Positions 55,517-64,000 of a stretch of 64,000 nt of DNA are shown one piece after another; the first letter of the stretch is position 1; the number at the start of each line of letters is the position of its first letter. The translations under genes were made by a program, and so were the position numbers. The notes below the pieces were generated by a model that saw only the letters and a list, made by a program, of their open reading frames with translations, searched no databases and was not told the DNA's origin. Origin of the DNA: Alphaproteobacteria bacterium. GTDB lineage: Bacteria; Myxococcota_A; UBA796; UBA2385. The stretch is taken from contig JACKEY010000006.1 of NCBI GenBank assembly GCA_020632755.1, positions 248,001 to 312,000 of the forward strand. Reading direction: 5' to 3'.

Positions 55517-58500
55517 CAGGGCCCGACGTCGGCACCCTGCACGGCCGGTTCCTGGCCCGGGTCGCGGCTGCGCCCGATGCGGTGGCCGTGTGCAGCGGTG
55601 ACGACGCCTGGACCTATGGCGAGCTCGACCACGCCAGCGCCGCCGTCGCCGGCGGGCTGTGGGCCGCCGGGGTCCGGCCGGGGGACCGGGTCGGCATCGC
55701 CGTGCGGCGGGACCGGCGGATGGTGGCGGCCATGCTGGGGGTGCTGCGCGCCGGCGCGGCCTACGTGCCCATCGATCCGGACTACCCGGCCGACCGGGTG
55801 CGGTTCATGCTCGAAGACGCGGCCATGCGGGTGCTGCTGCACAGCGACGGGCTGGCGGCGGCGCTGCCGGTGGGGGGCGTGCCGGCCCTGGACGTCGACG
55901 CGCTGGTCGCCGCGGGGGCGTCGGCCCCGGACGTCGCGGTGGCGCCGGCCGACCCCTGCTACGCCATGTTCACGTCGGGCTCGTCGGGGCGGCCCAAGTG
56001 CGCGGTGAACCTGCACCAGGGCATCGTCGCCCTGGTCGACGCGATGGCGGTGCGGCCCGGCCTGCAGGCGGGCGACGTGGTCGCGCAGCTCATCAGCCTG
56101 TCCCACGACATGTCGGTGGCCGACGTGTTCCTGGCGCTGTCCGTGGGGGCCGCCGTCCGGGTGGTGCCGCGCGAGCAGGTGGTCGACGGCGCGGCCCTGG
56201 CCGGCGTGCTGGCCCGGGATCCGACGACCTATGTGTCGGCGACGCCGAGCACCTTCCGCATGCTGGTCGAGCGCGACTGGCGCCCGGCGCGGCCGCCGAC
56301 GGTGCTGATGGCCGGCGAGCCCCTGCCGCCCGACCTGGTGGGCCCGCTGGTCGAGCGCGGCTGCACGGTCTGGAACGGCTACGGCATGACCGAGGCCAGC
56401 GTCTACACGACGATCACCCGCTGCCTGCCGGGCCAGCCCGTGACCATCGGCGGGCCGGTCGAGGGCACGCCCGTCTACCTGCTCGACGACGCGCTGCAGC
56501 CGGTGGCCGCGGGCGAGGCGGGCGAGCTGTGGCACGGCGGCATCGGCACCGGGGCCGGCTACCTGGGGCGCCCGGAGCTGAGCGCCGAGCGGTTCGTGGC
56601 CGATCCCTTCCGCGCCGGCCAGGACGACGGCGGCCGGGCGGCCACCATGTACCGCTCGGGGGACCTGGCGCGGTGGGACGCCGAGGGGCGGCTGCACTAC
56701 CTGGGGCGGGCCGACCGCCAGGTGAAGATCCGCGGCTTCCGGGTCGAGCCCGGCGAGATCGAGGCGGCGCTGAACGCCCACCCCGACGTCGTCGTGGCGG
56801 TGGTCGACGCGCGCCCGGGCCCCGGCGGGGACCGCCAGCTGGTCGCCTGGGTGGTGCCGCGGGGCGAGCCGGTGGGGCTGGCGGCCGTGCTGCGCGCCGC
56901 GCTGTCGGCCCGACTGCCCGAGTGGATGGTGCCGTCGCGCTTCGTGCGCATCGATGCCCTGCCGCGCACGCCGATGGGCAAGATCGATCGGCGAGCGCTG
57001 CCGGAACCGCCCGCCGAGCGGGACCCGGCCCTGGGCGAGCCGGTGGCGCCCGAAGGCGAGGATGAAGCCGCCATCGCCGGCCTGTTCGCCGAGCTGCTGG
57101 GCCTGCCGCTGGTCGGGCGGCACGACGACTTCTTCGCCCTCGGCGGCGACAGCCTGCTGGCCGCCCGGCTGAGCTTCGCCCTGGAGCGCAGCCGCGGCCG
57201 CACCGTGCCGGCCCACGCCGTGCTGGTCCACCGCACCCCCGCGGCCCTGGCGGCCCGGCTGGACGCAGGCAGGCAGGCTGGAGATGCGGCGCTGGCGCCG
57301 ATCCCGAGCCTGGCGGCCGGCGCGTCGGCGCCTCTGTCCGCCACCCAGCGCCGGCTGTGGTTCCTGCAGCAGCTCGACCCGACCCGGGTCGACTACAACG
57401 TGAACCTGGTCTTCCACCTGGACGGCCCGGTGGACCCCCGCGCCCTGCAGGCGGCGCTGCAGCGGGTGGTGGACCGCCAGCACGCCCTGCGCACGGTCTA
57501 CGAGCGAAGCCCTGACGGGCCGCGGCAGCGGGTGGTCGACCAGCGGGTGCGGCTGCCCCTGGTCGCCCTCGATCACCTCGATCCCGCCGAGGCGGAGGAC
57601 GAGTGCCGCGCGGCCGCCGGCGACCTCTTCCGGCGACCCTTCGCCCTCGACCAGGGGCCCGTCGCACGCTTCTCCCTCGTCCGGCTGGGCCCGGAGCGGC
57701 ACCAGCTGCTGGCCTGCGTGCACCACATCGTCATCGACGGCTGGTCCGTCGGGGTGCTGCGCGACGAGCTGGTGGCCGCGCTCCGCGACCCGGCCGACGC
57801 CGGGCCGCCCCCGGCCACGCAGGTGCCCGACGTCGCTGCGTGGGAGGAGGAGCTGCTCGCCGACGAGGAGGCCGGGCTGCTGGCCTGGTGGACCGAGCGG
57901 CTGGCCCCCGACGGCCTGCCGCCCGCGCCCGTCTCCCTGCCGGCGGACCGCCCGCCCGGCGCCTCGCCGCGGCTGGACGGCGCGCTGCAGTGGCTGGAGC
58001 TGGACGCCTCCCTCTCGGCGCGGGTCGACGCCCTCGCCCGCCGCCAGGGCGCGACTCCCTTCGTGGTCCTGATGGCGGCGCTGACGGCCCTGCTGGGCGC
58101 CGAGACCGGCCGACCGGAGCTTGCGCTGGGCACCGTGGTGGCGGGCCGCGACCGCGCCGAGCTCGAGCACCTGGTCGGCTTCTTCAGCAACACCCTGGTG
58201 CTGCCGCTGCCCGCGGGGCCGGGCCTGTCCTTCGAGGCCCTGGTGCGGGCGGTGCGGGACCGCGCCCACGACGCCCTGGCCCACGCCCGGCTGCCCTTCG
58301 ATCGGCTGGTCGCCGCCCTGGCGCCCGAGCGCACGCCCGCCTCGCAGCCCCTGGTCCGCACCTGCTTCATCCTGCAGTCGCCGCCGACCGACACGGTCCA
58401 GGTGGGGCCGCTGGCCCTGCGGGTCGAGGAGGTCGACAACGGCACGGCGCCCTTCGACCTGACCCTGCAGCTGTGGCGCAGCGGCGCGACCTTCCGCGGC

Positions 58501-61500
58501 AACCTGCTGTACCGCACCGAGTGTTTCGACCGCGGCACGATGCAGGCGGTGGCCGAGGGGCTCGTCGCCCTGCTCGAGACCGCCGTGGCCGATCCGTCGC
58601 GGCCCCTGTCCAGCCTGCCGGCGCCCCTGCGGGACCGGGTGGAGGAGGCGGCGCGGTCGGTGCCCGGCGTGCGCGACGCCGCCTGCTTCACCCGCCCGCG
58701 GGCGGACGGGAGCGTCGAGCGTTGCCTGGCGGTGGTGGCCGAGCAGCCCCTGGCCGACGAGCCACTGCGGCGGGCCCTCGACGGCGGCCCCTCCGTCGCC
58801 GCCATCGAGCAGCTGGCCAACCTGCCGCGCACGGCCGACGGCGCGGTGGATCGCGCTGCGTTGGCCGCCGGCGCCCTGGCGCGGGCCCCCCGCCCGGCCC
58901 GTCTGCACCTCGACGAGCTGCTGCCCGGCGCTGGCACCCAGGCCGGTGCGGATGGCGCCGACGGACCGCGGCACGACACCGGGGTCGACGCCGCCACGGC
59001 CGGGCCGGCGCTGCGGGTCGGCCCGCCGCTGGACCTGCCGGAGGACGCACCGCGACTGCTGCCCGATGTGCTGCGCCGCGCCGCGCGGGTCGCCCCCTCG
59101 CGGGGGGTGACCACCCTGCCGGACGACGGGGGAGCCCGGGGCGAGCGCTTCTTGTCCTGGCCGGAGCTGCTGCGCCGGGCCGAGCGGGTGGCCGCCGGGC
59201 TGGCCGAGCGGGACCTGGCGCCCGGCGCGCCGGTCGTCGTCCAGGTCGCCGACAGCGAGCAGCTGCTGGTCGTGCTGTGGGGCTGCTTCCTGGGTGGCCA
59301 GGTGCCCGTGCCGATGGCCACCGCCGCGCACTACGCCCTGGGCGTGGCGGCCGTCGACCGCGTGATCGGCGTGTGGAAGAGCCTGCACCGCCCGCCGGTC
59401 ATCGTCGACGACGGGCCGGCCGAGGGGCTGGCGACCCTCGGCGAGCCGGGCATGCGCCTGGTGCCCGCCGCGGACCTGCAGGCCAGCGCCGCGCCCTTCA
59501 CGCCCCCCGACCAGGACCCGGACGACCTGGTCCTGCTGCTGCTGACGTCGGGCAGCACCGGCGTGCCCAAGGCCGTGCGGCACCACCACCGCACCATCCA
59601 CGCGATGCTGGCCGCCTACGGCCGGGCGATCGGGGCCGGCGCCGACGACGTCTTCTTGAACTGGCTCGGCCTGGACCACGTGGCGCCGCTGTTCATGTGC
59701 CACCTGTCGTCCGTCTGGTGGGCGGCGGCCAACGTCAACGGCCCGCTGGCGCCCTTCCTGCAGGACCCGACCGTCGCGCTGGACTGGGCGCACCGCCACC
59801 GGGCGACCAGCACCTTCCTGCCGAACTTCGCCTTCGGGCTGATGGCCGACGCGGCCGTCGACGTGCCGGCCGGCCGCTGGGACCTGTCGCCCTTCGCCCG
59901 CGTCACCAACGGCGGCGAGCCCATCGTGCCGGCGACCACCCGGCGCTTCATGCGCATCATGGTGCGCCACGGGCTGCCCGAGCACGCGATGATCCCCATC
60001 TGGGGCATGTCCGAGACCTGCTCGGCGACCATCCTGAGCATGGCTTGGCGGGCGGCGGACACCGCCGACGACGACCCCTTCACCGCCTGCGGCGCGCCCA
60101 TCGCCGGCTTCGAGCTGCGCGTCGCCGACGCCGCCGGCGCCACCCTGCGGGACGGCGAGACCGGCCGGCTGCTGGTGCGGGGCGCCCAGATCCTGAGCGG
60201 CTACCACGAGCGCCCCGACGCCGACGCCGAGTCCTTCGACGCCGACGGCTGGTTCGACACCGGCGACCTGGCCTTCGTCGGGCCCGGCGGGCTGGTGCTC
60301 ACCGGCCGCGCCAAGGACGTGCTCATCGTCAACGGCGTCAACTACTACAGCCACGAGATCGAAGCGGTGGTCGAGGCCGTCGACGGCGTGCCGCGGTCAT
60401 TCTGTGCGGCCTGCCCCGTGCGCCAGCCGGGCGACCAGACCGACCGCCTGGCCGTGTTCGTGGCTCCCGACGCCGACGTGGTCGACGATCCCGAGCGGCT
60501 GGCCCGGCTGCTGCGCGAGGTGCGGGCCGCCGTCACCCGCGGGGTCGGCATCGCGCCGTCCTGGGTCGTGCCCGTGGCCCGCGGCGACATCCCCAAGACC
60601 GAGATCGGCAAGATCCAGCGCCCGCGCCTGCGCAAGCGCTTCGAGGCCGGCGAGCTGGCGACCGAGGCCCGCCGCGGCGACCTGCTGCTCGAGAACGAGC
60701 GCACCGTGCCCGGCTGGTTCTCCGAGCGCTGCTGGACGCCGGCGCCGGGCCGGCCGGGCCCCGTGACCCGCCGGCTGGTCGCGATCTGCCCGGACGGACA
60801 GGCCCCGGTGGGCCTCGCGCTCTCGCCCGGCGACCGGGTCGTCGCCCTCGGCGACCCCCTCCCCGAGCTCGACGCCGACACCGACGTCGCCTGGCTGGCC
60901 GCGGCCGAGCCGCTCGCCGTGTGGGAGCAGGTGCGCATCCTTCCCGACGGCCCGCGGCTGTTCGTGGCGGCGCCCCGCGCCTATGCCCTGGACGCCACCG
61001 AGCGCCCCGATCCCGCGGCGGCCGCCCTGACCGGCCTGCTGATGGCCCTGCCCCACGAGCGGCCCGGCCTGGGGCTGCGCCTGTTCGACCCCGGCGACGC
61101 CGATCCGGGCGTGGTGCTCGCCGCCGAGCGGGCCATCACCGGCGGCCCGGTCGAGACCGCCTGGCGCGGGGGGCGCCGCTTCGCCCCGGGCCTGCGGGTC
61201 TCGGATCCCGGCACGCTGCCGGTCGGGCCGCACCCGCTGACCACCGGCGCGCCCGTCGTCCTGGTCGGGGGCCTGGGCGGCATCGGCCAGCTGCTGCTGC
61301 CCGGCCTGGTCGCCCAGGGCGCCGGGCCCCTGCTGATCGTCGGCCGCACCGCGGAGGCCGACCTCGCGCCGCCGGCCCGCTCGGTCCTGGCCCGCCTGCG
61401 GGGCGATGGCCACGACGTCGCGGTCGCGGTGGCCGGGCTGGGCGACGCGCAGGCGCTCTCCGCCGCCTTCGCCGACGCCGAGCAGCGCTGGGGCCGACCG

Positions 61501-62376
61501 GCCGGCGCCGTTGTGCACCTCGCCGGCACCATGCCCACCGTGCCCCTCGGTCAGCTGGACCACGACGAGCTCGTCGCCACCCTGGCCCCCGGCCTGCCCG
61601 GCAGCCAGCACCTCGCAGCCCTGGTCCGGGCACGTCCCGGCTGCGCCTTCGTCGACTTCTCCTCGGCCAACGCCCGGCTCGGTGGGTTCGGCGTCGGGGC
61701 CTACACCGCGGCCTGCCGGGCCGACGAAGCCGTCGCCGCCGCCCTGCGCGCCGACGGCCACCCGGCGTGGAGCATCGCCTGGTCCCGCTGGGAGGGCATC
61801 GGCCTGACCGCCGACGTGCCGGGTGGCGAGCTGGCCCGGCGGCGCGGCTACCTGCCCGTCACCCCGGGGCCGGGGCTGGCCAGCCTGCACGCCCTGCTGC
61901 GGCGCCCACCCGCCGACCACGTCGTCGGCCTGGATCCGACCCGGCCCGCCGTGCGCCGCCACCATGTCGATCTGCCGGCGGTGGCCCTCCAGGCGCCCGC
62001 CCCCTCGGCCGGCGACCCCGCGGTCCCAGCCGGCGACGACGCGCCCGGCTCGGCCATCGAGGCGCAGGTCGCCGCGGTCTGGGCCCGGGCCCTGGGCCGC
62101 GACCAGGTCGGCCGCGACGCGAGCTTCTTCGAGCTGGGCGGCCACTCCCTGCTGCTGGTCCAGGTCCAGGGTGAGCTGGAGGAGCGGTTCGCCCGCAAGC
62201 TCCGCACCCTCGACCTGTTCCGCTTCCCGACGGTCCGCAGCCTGGCGGCCTTCCTGGAGGAGGGCGAAGGAGGAGGCGCCGAGCAGGGCCTGTCGCGGGC
62301 CGCGGATCGGGCCGAGAAGCAGCGCGAGGCCCGGCGCCGGGCCGCCGAGCGGGGGAGGGGACGCCGTGGACGCTGA
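55513..62376 (+). CDS. NRPS with A-T-C-AL-KR-T architecture (acyl ligase and ketoreductase in second module)
   Basis: 2287 aa from TTG 55513 (TTGA overlap with ccr). A1 domain (10-500): MFTSGSSGRPK, NGYGMTEAS, YRSGDLARW, MGKIDRRAL; the core Asp is present (SHDMSVADVF). T1: DDFFALGGDSLLAA with Ser547. C: PLSATQRRLWFLQQL near 610 and HHIVIDG at 737-743. Residues 1040-1125 look like an A-domain C-terminal remnant (LANLPRTADGAVDRAAL). A second adenylating domain (1175-1720) is of the acyl-ligase type (LLTSGSTGVPK, NWLGLDHVAPLFMCHLSS). KR: GGLGGIG at 1919-1925, Tyr2064. T2: GGHSLLLV with Ser2212. No TE. The PKS gene overlaps by 11 bases. Confidence 0.9.
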   Translation: MTGPDVGTLHGRFLARVAAAPDAVAVCSGDDAWTYGELDHASAAVAGGLWAAGVRPGDRVGIAVRRDRRMVAAMLGVLRAGAAYVPIDPDYPADRVRFMLEDAAMRVLLHSDGLAAALPVGGVPALDVDALVAAGASAPDVAVAPADPCYAMFTSGSSGRPKCAVNLHQGIVALVDAMAVRPGLQAGDVVAQLISLSHDMSVADVFLALSVGAAVRVVPREQVVDGAALAGVLARDPTTYVSATPSTFRMLVERDWRPARPPTVLMAGEPLPPDLVGPLVERGCTVWNGYGMTEASVYTTITRCLPGQPVTIGGPVEGTPVYLLDDALQPVAAGEAGELWHGGIGTGAGYLGRPELSAERFVADPFRAGQDDGGRAATMYRSGDLARWDAEGRLHYLGRADRQVKIRGFRVEPGEIEAALNAHPDVVVAVVDARPGPGGDRQLVAWVVPRGEPVGLAAVLRAALSARLPEWMVPSRFVRIDALPRTPMGKIDRRALPEPPAERDPALGEPVAPEGEDEAAIAGLFAELLGLPLVGRHDDFFALGGDSLLAARLSFALERSRGRTVPAHAVLVHRTPAALAARLDAGRQAGDAALAPIPSLAAGASAPLSATQRRLWFLQQLDPTRVDYNVNLVFHLDGPVDPRALQAALQRVVDRQHALRTVYERSPDGPRQRVVDQRVRLPLVALDHLDPAEAEDECRAAAGDLFRRPFALDQGPVARFSLVRLGPERHQLLACVHHIVIDGWSVGVLRDELVAALRDPADAGPPPATQVPDVAAWEEELLADEEAGLLAWWTERLAPDGLPPAPVSLPADRPPGASPRLDGALQWLELDASLSARVDALARRQGATPFVVLMAALTALLGAETGRPELALGTVVAGRDRAELEHLVGFFSNTLVLPLPAGPGLSFEALVRAVRDRAHDALAHARLPFDRLVAALAPERTPASQPLVRTCFILQSPPTDTVQVGPLALRVEEVDNGTAPFDLTLQLWRSGATFRGNLLYRTECFDRGTMQAVAEGLVALLETAVADPSRPLSSLPAPLRDRVEEAARSVPGVRDAACFTRPRADGSVERCLAVVAEQPLADEPLRRALDGGPSVAAIEQLANLPRTADGAVDRAALAAGALARAPRPARLHLDELLPGAGTQAGADGADGPRHDTGVDAATAGPALRVGPPLDLPEDAPRLLPDVLRRAARVAPSRGVTTLPDDGGARGERFLSWPELLRRAERVAAGLAERDLAPGAPVVVQVADSEQLLVVLWGCFLGGQVPVPMATAAHYALGVAAVDRVIGVWKSLHRPPVIVDDGPAEGLATLGEPGMRLVPAADLQASAAPFTPPDQDPDDLVLLLLTSGSTGVPKAVRHHHRTIHAMLAAYGRAIGAGADDVFLNWLGLDHVAPLFMCHLSSVWWAAANVNGPLAPFLQDPTVALDWAHRHRATSTFLPNFAFGLMADAAVDVPAGRWDLSPFARVTNGGEPIVPATTRRFMRIMVRHGLPEHAMIPIWGMSETCSATILSMAWRAADTADDDPFTACGAPIAGFELRVADAAGATLRDGETGRLLVRGAQILSGYHERPDADAESFDADGWFDTGDLAFVGPGGLVLTGRAKDVLIVNGVNYYSHEIEAVVEAVDGVPRSFCAACPVRQPGDQTDRLAVFVAPDADVVDDPERLARLLREVRAAVTRGVGIAPSWVVPVARGDIPKTEIGKIQRPRLRKRFEAGELATEARRGDLLLENERTVPGWFSERCWTPAPGRPGPVTRRLVAICPDGQAPVGLALSPGDRVVALGDPLPELDADTDVAWLAAAEPLAVWEQVRILPDGPRLFVAAPRAYALDATERPDPAAAALTGLLMALPHERPGLGLRLFDPGDADPGVVLAAERAITGGPVETAWRGGRRFAPGLRVSDPGTLPVGPHPLTTGAPVVLVGGLGGIGQLLLPGLVAQGAGPLLIVGRTAEADLAPPARSVLARLRGDGHDVAVAVAGLGDAQALSAAFADAEQRWGRPAGAVVHLAGTMPTVPLGQLDHDELVATLAPGLPGSQHLAALVRARPGCAFVDFSSANARLGGFGVGAYTAACRADEAVAAALRADGHPAWSIAWSRWEGIGLTADVPGGELARRRGYLPVTPGPGLASLHALLRRPPADHVVGLDPTRPAVRRHHVDLPAVALQAPAPSAGDPAVPAGDDAPGSAIEAQVAAVWARALGRDQVGRDASFFELGGHSLLLVQVQGELEERFARKLRTLDLFRFPTVRSLAAFLEEGEGGGAEQGLSRAADRAEKQREARRRAAERGRGRRGR

Positions 62377-64000
62377 GCAGGACGGTCGCCTGCCCCTCGG
62401 CGGGCGCGACCCGGCCGAGTTCGTCGCCATCATCGGCATGGCGGGGCGCTTCCCGGGCGCGGCGGACCTCGACGCCTTCTGGCAGGACCAGCGGACCGGC
62501 ACCGCGCGCATCCGGCGGTTCACCCCGGCCGAGCTGCTGGCCGCAGGCCACGACCCGGCGCGCATCGCCGACCCCGCCTTCGTGCCGGCCCGCGGCTACC
62601 TGGACGATGCCGACGCCTTCGACGCCGCCTTCTTCGGCATCTCGCCGCGCGATGCCGCGATCATGGACCCGCAGCACCGCATCTTCCTGGAGTGCTGCCA
62701 CGCGGCCCTGCTCGACGCCGGGCGGGTGCCCGGGCGGATCGACGAAGCCGTCGGTGTGTACGCCGGCTGCTCGGCCAACGCCTACCTGCTGCGCAACCTG
62801 GCCCACGACCGCGGGCTGATCGAGGCCCTCGACGGCGGGCCGGTGACCCTGGCCAGCGACAAGGACTACCTGGCGACCCGGGCCGCCTGGAAGCTCGACC
62901 TGCGCGGCCCGGCGGTCACGGTGCTGTCGGCCTGCTCGACCGGGCTGCTGGCCGTGCACCAGGCCGTGCAGGCGCTGCTGTCCTGGCAGTGCGACCTGGC
63001 CCTGGCGGGCGCGTCGTCCGTGACCCCGCCCCTGGTCGGGGGCCACACCTTCCGGCAGGGCTCGATCTACAGCCCGGACGGCCGGTGCCTGCCCTACGAC
63101 GCCCGCGCCCAGGGCACGGTCAACGGGGACGGGGTCGGCGTGGTCCTGCTCAAGCGCCTGGACGAGGCCCTGGCCGACGGCGACCCCGTGCACGCCGTGA
63201 TCCTGGGCTCGGCCGTGAACAACGACGGCGGGCAGCGCATCGGCTTCACCGCCCCCGGCGTGACCGGCCAGGCCGAGGTCGTGACCACGGCCCTGGGGCT
63301 CGCCGACGTGCCCGTCGAGACCATCGGCCTGTTCGAGGGCCACGGCACCGCCACCGCCCTGGGCGACCCCGTGGAGATCGAGGCGGCCACCCGCGCCTGG
63401 CGGGCCCACACCGACGCCGTCGGCTTCTGCGCGCTGGGCTCGGTCAAGGCCAACATCGGGCACCTCAACGCCGCGGCCGGGGTCGCCGGGCTCGTGCGCG
63501 CGGTGCTGGCCCTGCGCCACGACGAGCTGCCGCCGAGCCCGTGGTTCGAGTCGCCCAACCCGCAGATCGACCTGGCCCGCAGCCCGTTCTACGTGCCGAC
63601 CGAGGCGGCCCCCTTCCCGGACACCGGCGCGCCCCGCCGGGCGGCGATCTCCTCGTTCGGCGCGGGCGGCACCAACGTGCACCTGGTGCTGGAGCAGGGG
63701 CCGCCTCCGCCCGCCCCCACGATCGCAGCGGGACCCGTGGTGCTCGCGGTCAGCGGCCGCACCGCCGCTGCCGCCGAGCGGGCCGCCGCGGCGCTGGCCG
63801 ACCACCTGGACCGGCACCGTCCGTCGCTGGCCGACGTCGCCTGGACGCTGCAGCACGGGCGGGATGCCGGGATCCACCGCCGGGCGGTGGTGGCCGACGC
63901 CGCCCCGGACGGGCTCGACACCGCCGTCGCGGCCCTGCGCGGGGGGCCGGCGGCCGGCCGGGCCGACGGCAGCACGGTGATCGACGCCGGGGCCCCAGGC
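62366..64000 (+). CDS. Type I polyketide synthase, N-terminal ketosynthase (3' end outside window)
   Basis: 545 codons visible from GTG 62366, preceded by GGGGGAGGGG and overlapping the NRPS stop by 11 bases. Ketosynthase domain at 16-440: VAIIGMAGRFPGAADLDAFW, SPRDAAIMDPQHRIFLEC, catalytic Cys190 in VLSACSTGLLAVH, His326 in EGHGTATALGDP and His366 in ANIGHLNAAAG, ending SSFGAGGTNVHLVLE. The SACSTGL form replaces the common DTACSSSL. Residues 450-545 are the KS-AT linker (VLAVSGRTAAAAERAAAAL). The acyltransferase and later domains lie outside. It would extend the chain from the NRPS, probably with a malonyl- or Ccr-derived alkylmalonyl unit. Confidence 0.92.
   Translation, partial: MDAEQDGRLPLGGRDPAEFVAIIGMAGRFPGAADLDAFWQDQRTGTARIRRFTPAELLAAGHDPARIADPAFVPARGYLDDADAFDAAFFGISPRDAAIMDPQHRIFLECCHAALLDAGRVPGRIDEAVGVYAGCSANAYLLRNLAHDRGLIEALDGGPVTLASDKDYLATRAAWKLDLRGPAVTVLSACSTGLLAVHQAVQALLSWQCDLALAGASSVTPPLVGGHTFRQGSIYSPDGRCLPYDARAQGTVNGDGVGVVLLKRLDEALADGDPVHAVILGSAVNNDGGQRIGFTAPGVTGQAEVVTTALGLADVPVETIGLFEGHGTATALGDPVEIEAATRAWRAHTDAVGFCALGSVKANIGHLNAAAGVAGLVRAVLALRHDELPPSPWFESPNPQIDLARSPFYVPTEAAPFPDTGAPRRAAISSFGAGGTNVHLVLEQGPPPPAPTIAAGPVVLAVSGRTAAAAERAAAALADHLDRHRPSLADVAWTLQHGRDAGIHRRAVVADAAPDGLDTAVAALRGGPAAGRADGSTVIDAGAPG

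Noticed and set aside
55375..60354. Minus-strand open frame of 1659 codons antisense to the NRPS
   Set aside because: Gly/Gln/Arg/His-rich composition without domains; the opposite strand encodes canonical A, T, C and AL motifs.
58990..60700. Second AMP-ligase region of the NRPS considered as a fused OleC
   Set aside because: It is embedded between C and KR domains and has the NWLGLDHVAPLFMCHL pattern of PKS AL domains; nothing specific to OleC was seen.

Overview
The window is very GC-rich (about 70 percent or more by eye) and tightly packed. It contains many lipoproteins whose lipobox is followed by long Asp-Thr runs, FG-GAP/VCBS, RCC1 and Ig/PKD-like repeat proteins, a Ser/Thr protein kinase, OleA/OleB and an NRPS-PKS cluster. 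This combination is typical of Myxococcota (former Deltaproteobacteria; Polyangia-like), and that is my best guess at the host. No tRNA, rRNA or CRISPR array was recognised, and no gap between genes exceeds about 210 bases outside the single insertion sequence.

Layout. 1-2.9 kb: a truncated secreted protein, an FGE-sulfatase-fold lipoprotein and an ATE/Bpt-like aminoacyl-transferase. 2.9-9.5 kb (minus): an apparent five-gene signalling operon made of a Ser/Thr kinase fused to a Lon-type S16 peptidase domain and a CHASE2 sensor, a FecR-domain protein, an RCC1-propeller lipoprotein, a possible sigma-like protein and a small protein. 9.6-14.4 kb (plus): a DUF2339 polytopic protein, frameshifted in its Pro-rich linker, and its usual partner DUF3999. 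14.4-19 kb (minus): a Prc/Tsp-like S41 protease, a primase/helicase relic and a GspC-like protein. 19.2-24.3 kb (plus): a dipeptide-type ABC importer lacking ATPases, whose first permease carries a WD40-like propeller inserted in its periplasmic loop. 24.3-32.7 kb: envelope proteins, a calpain-like protease, an M1 aminopeptidase and a zinc-finger/histone-fold protein. 32.7-40.5 kb: an SGNH/propeller/FadL operon, a repeat lipoprotein and a membrane-bound metalloprotease. 40.5-41.8 kb: one intact IS5-type element. 41.8-49.6 kb: lipoproteins, a parvulin, an HxpB phosphatase, a PhyH dioxygenase and an SGNH protein. 49.6-64 kb (plus): an alpha/beta hydrolase, OleA-OleB, an ASPIC/VCBS lipoprotein, then a translationally coupled Ccr - NRPS - PKS cluster running off the right edge.

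How the genes work together. The kinase/FecR/propeller operon looks like a transmembrane signalling unit. The right third is devoted to acyl-chain chemistry: OleA/OleB handle long acyl-CoA head-to-head condensation products, and Ccr would supply alkylmalonyl-CoA extender units to the A-T-C-AL-KR-T NRPS and the following ketosynthase. Two AT-rich or perfect palindromes upstream of the PhyH and oleA genes look like TetR-type operators, although no regulator gene is present here.

The observations I consider most unusual are the WD40-in-permease fusion, the kinase-Lon-CHASE2 fusion with its FecR operon, the zinc-finger histone-fold protein, and the vestigial A-domain fragment ahead of an AL-KR cassette in the NRPS.
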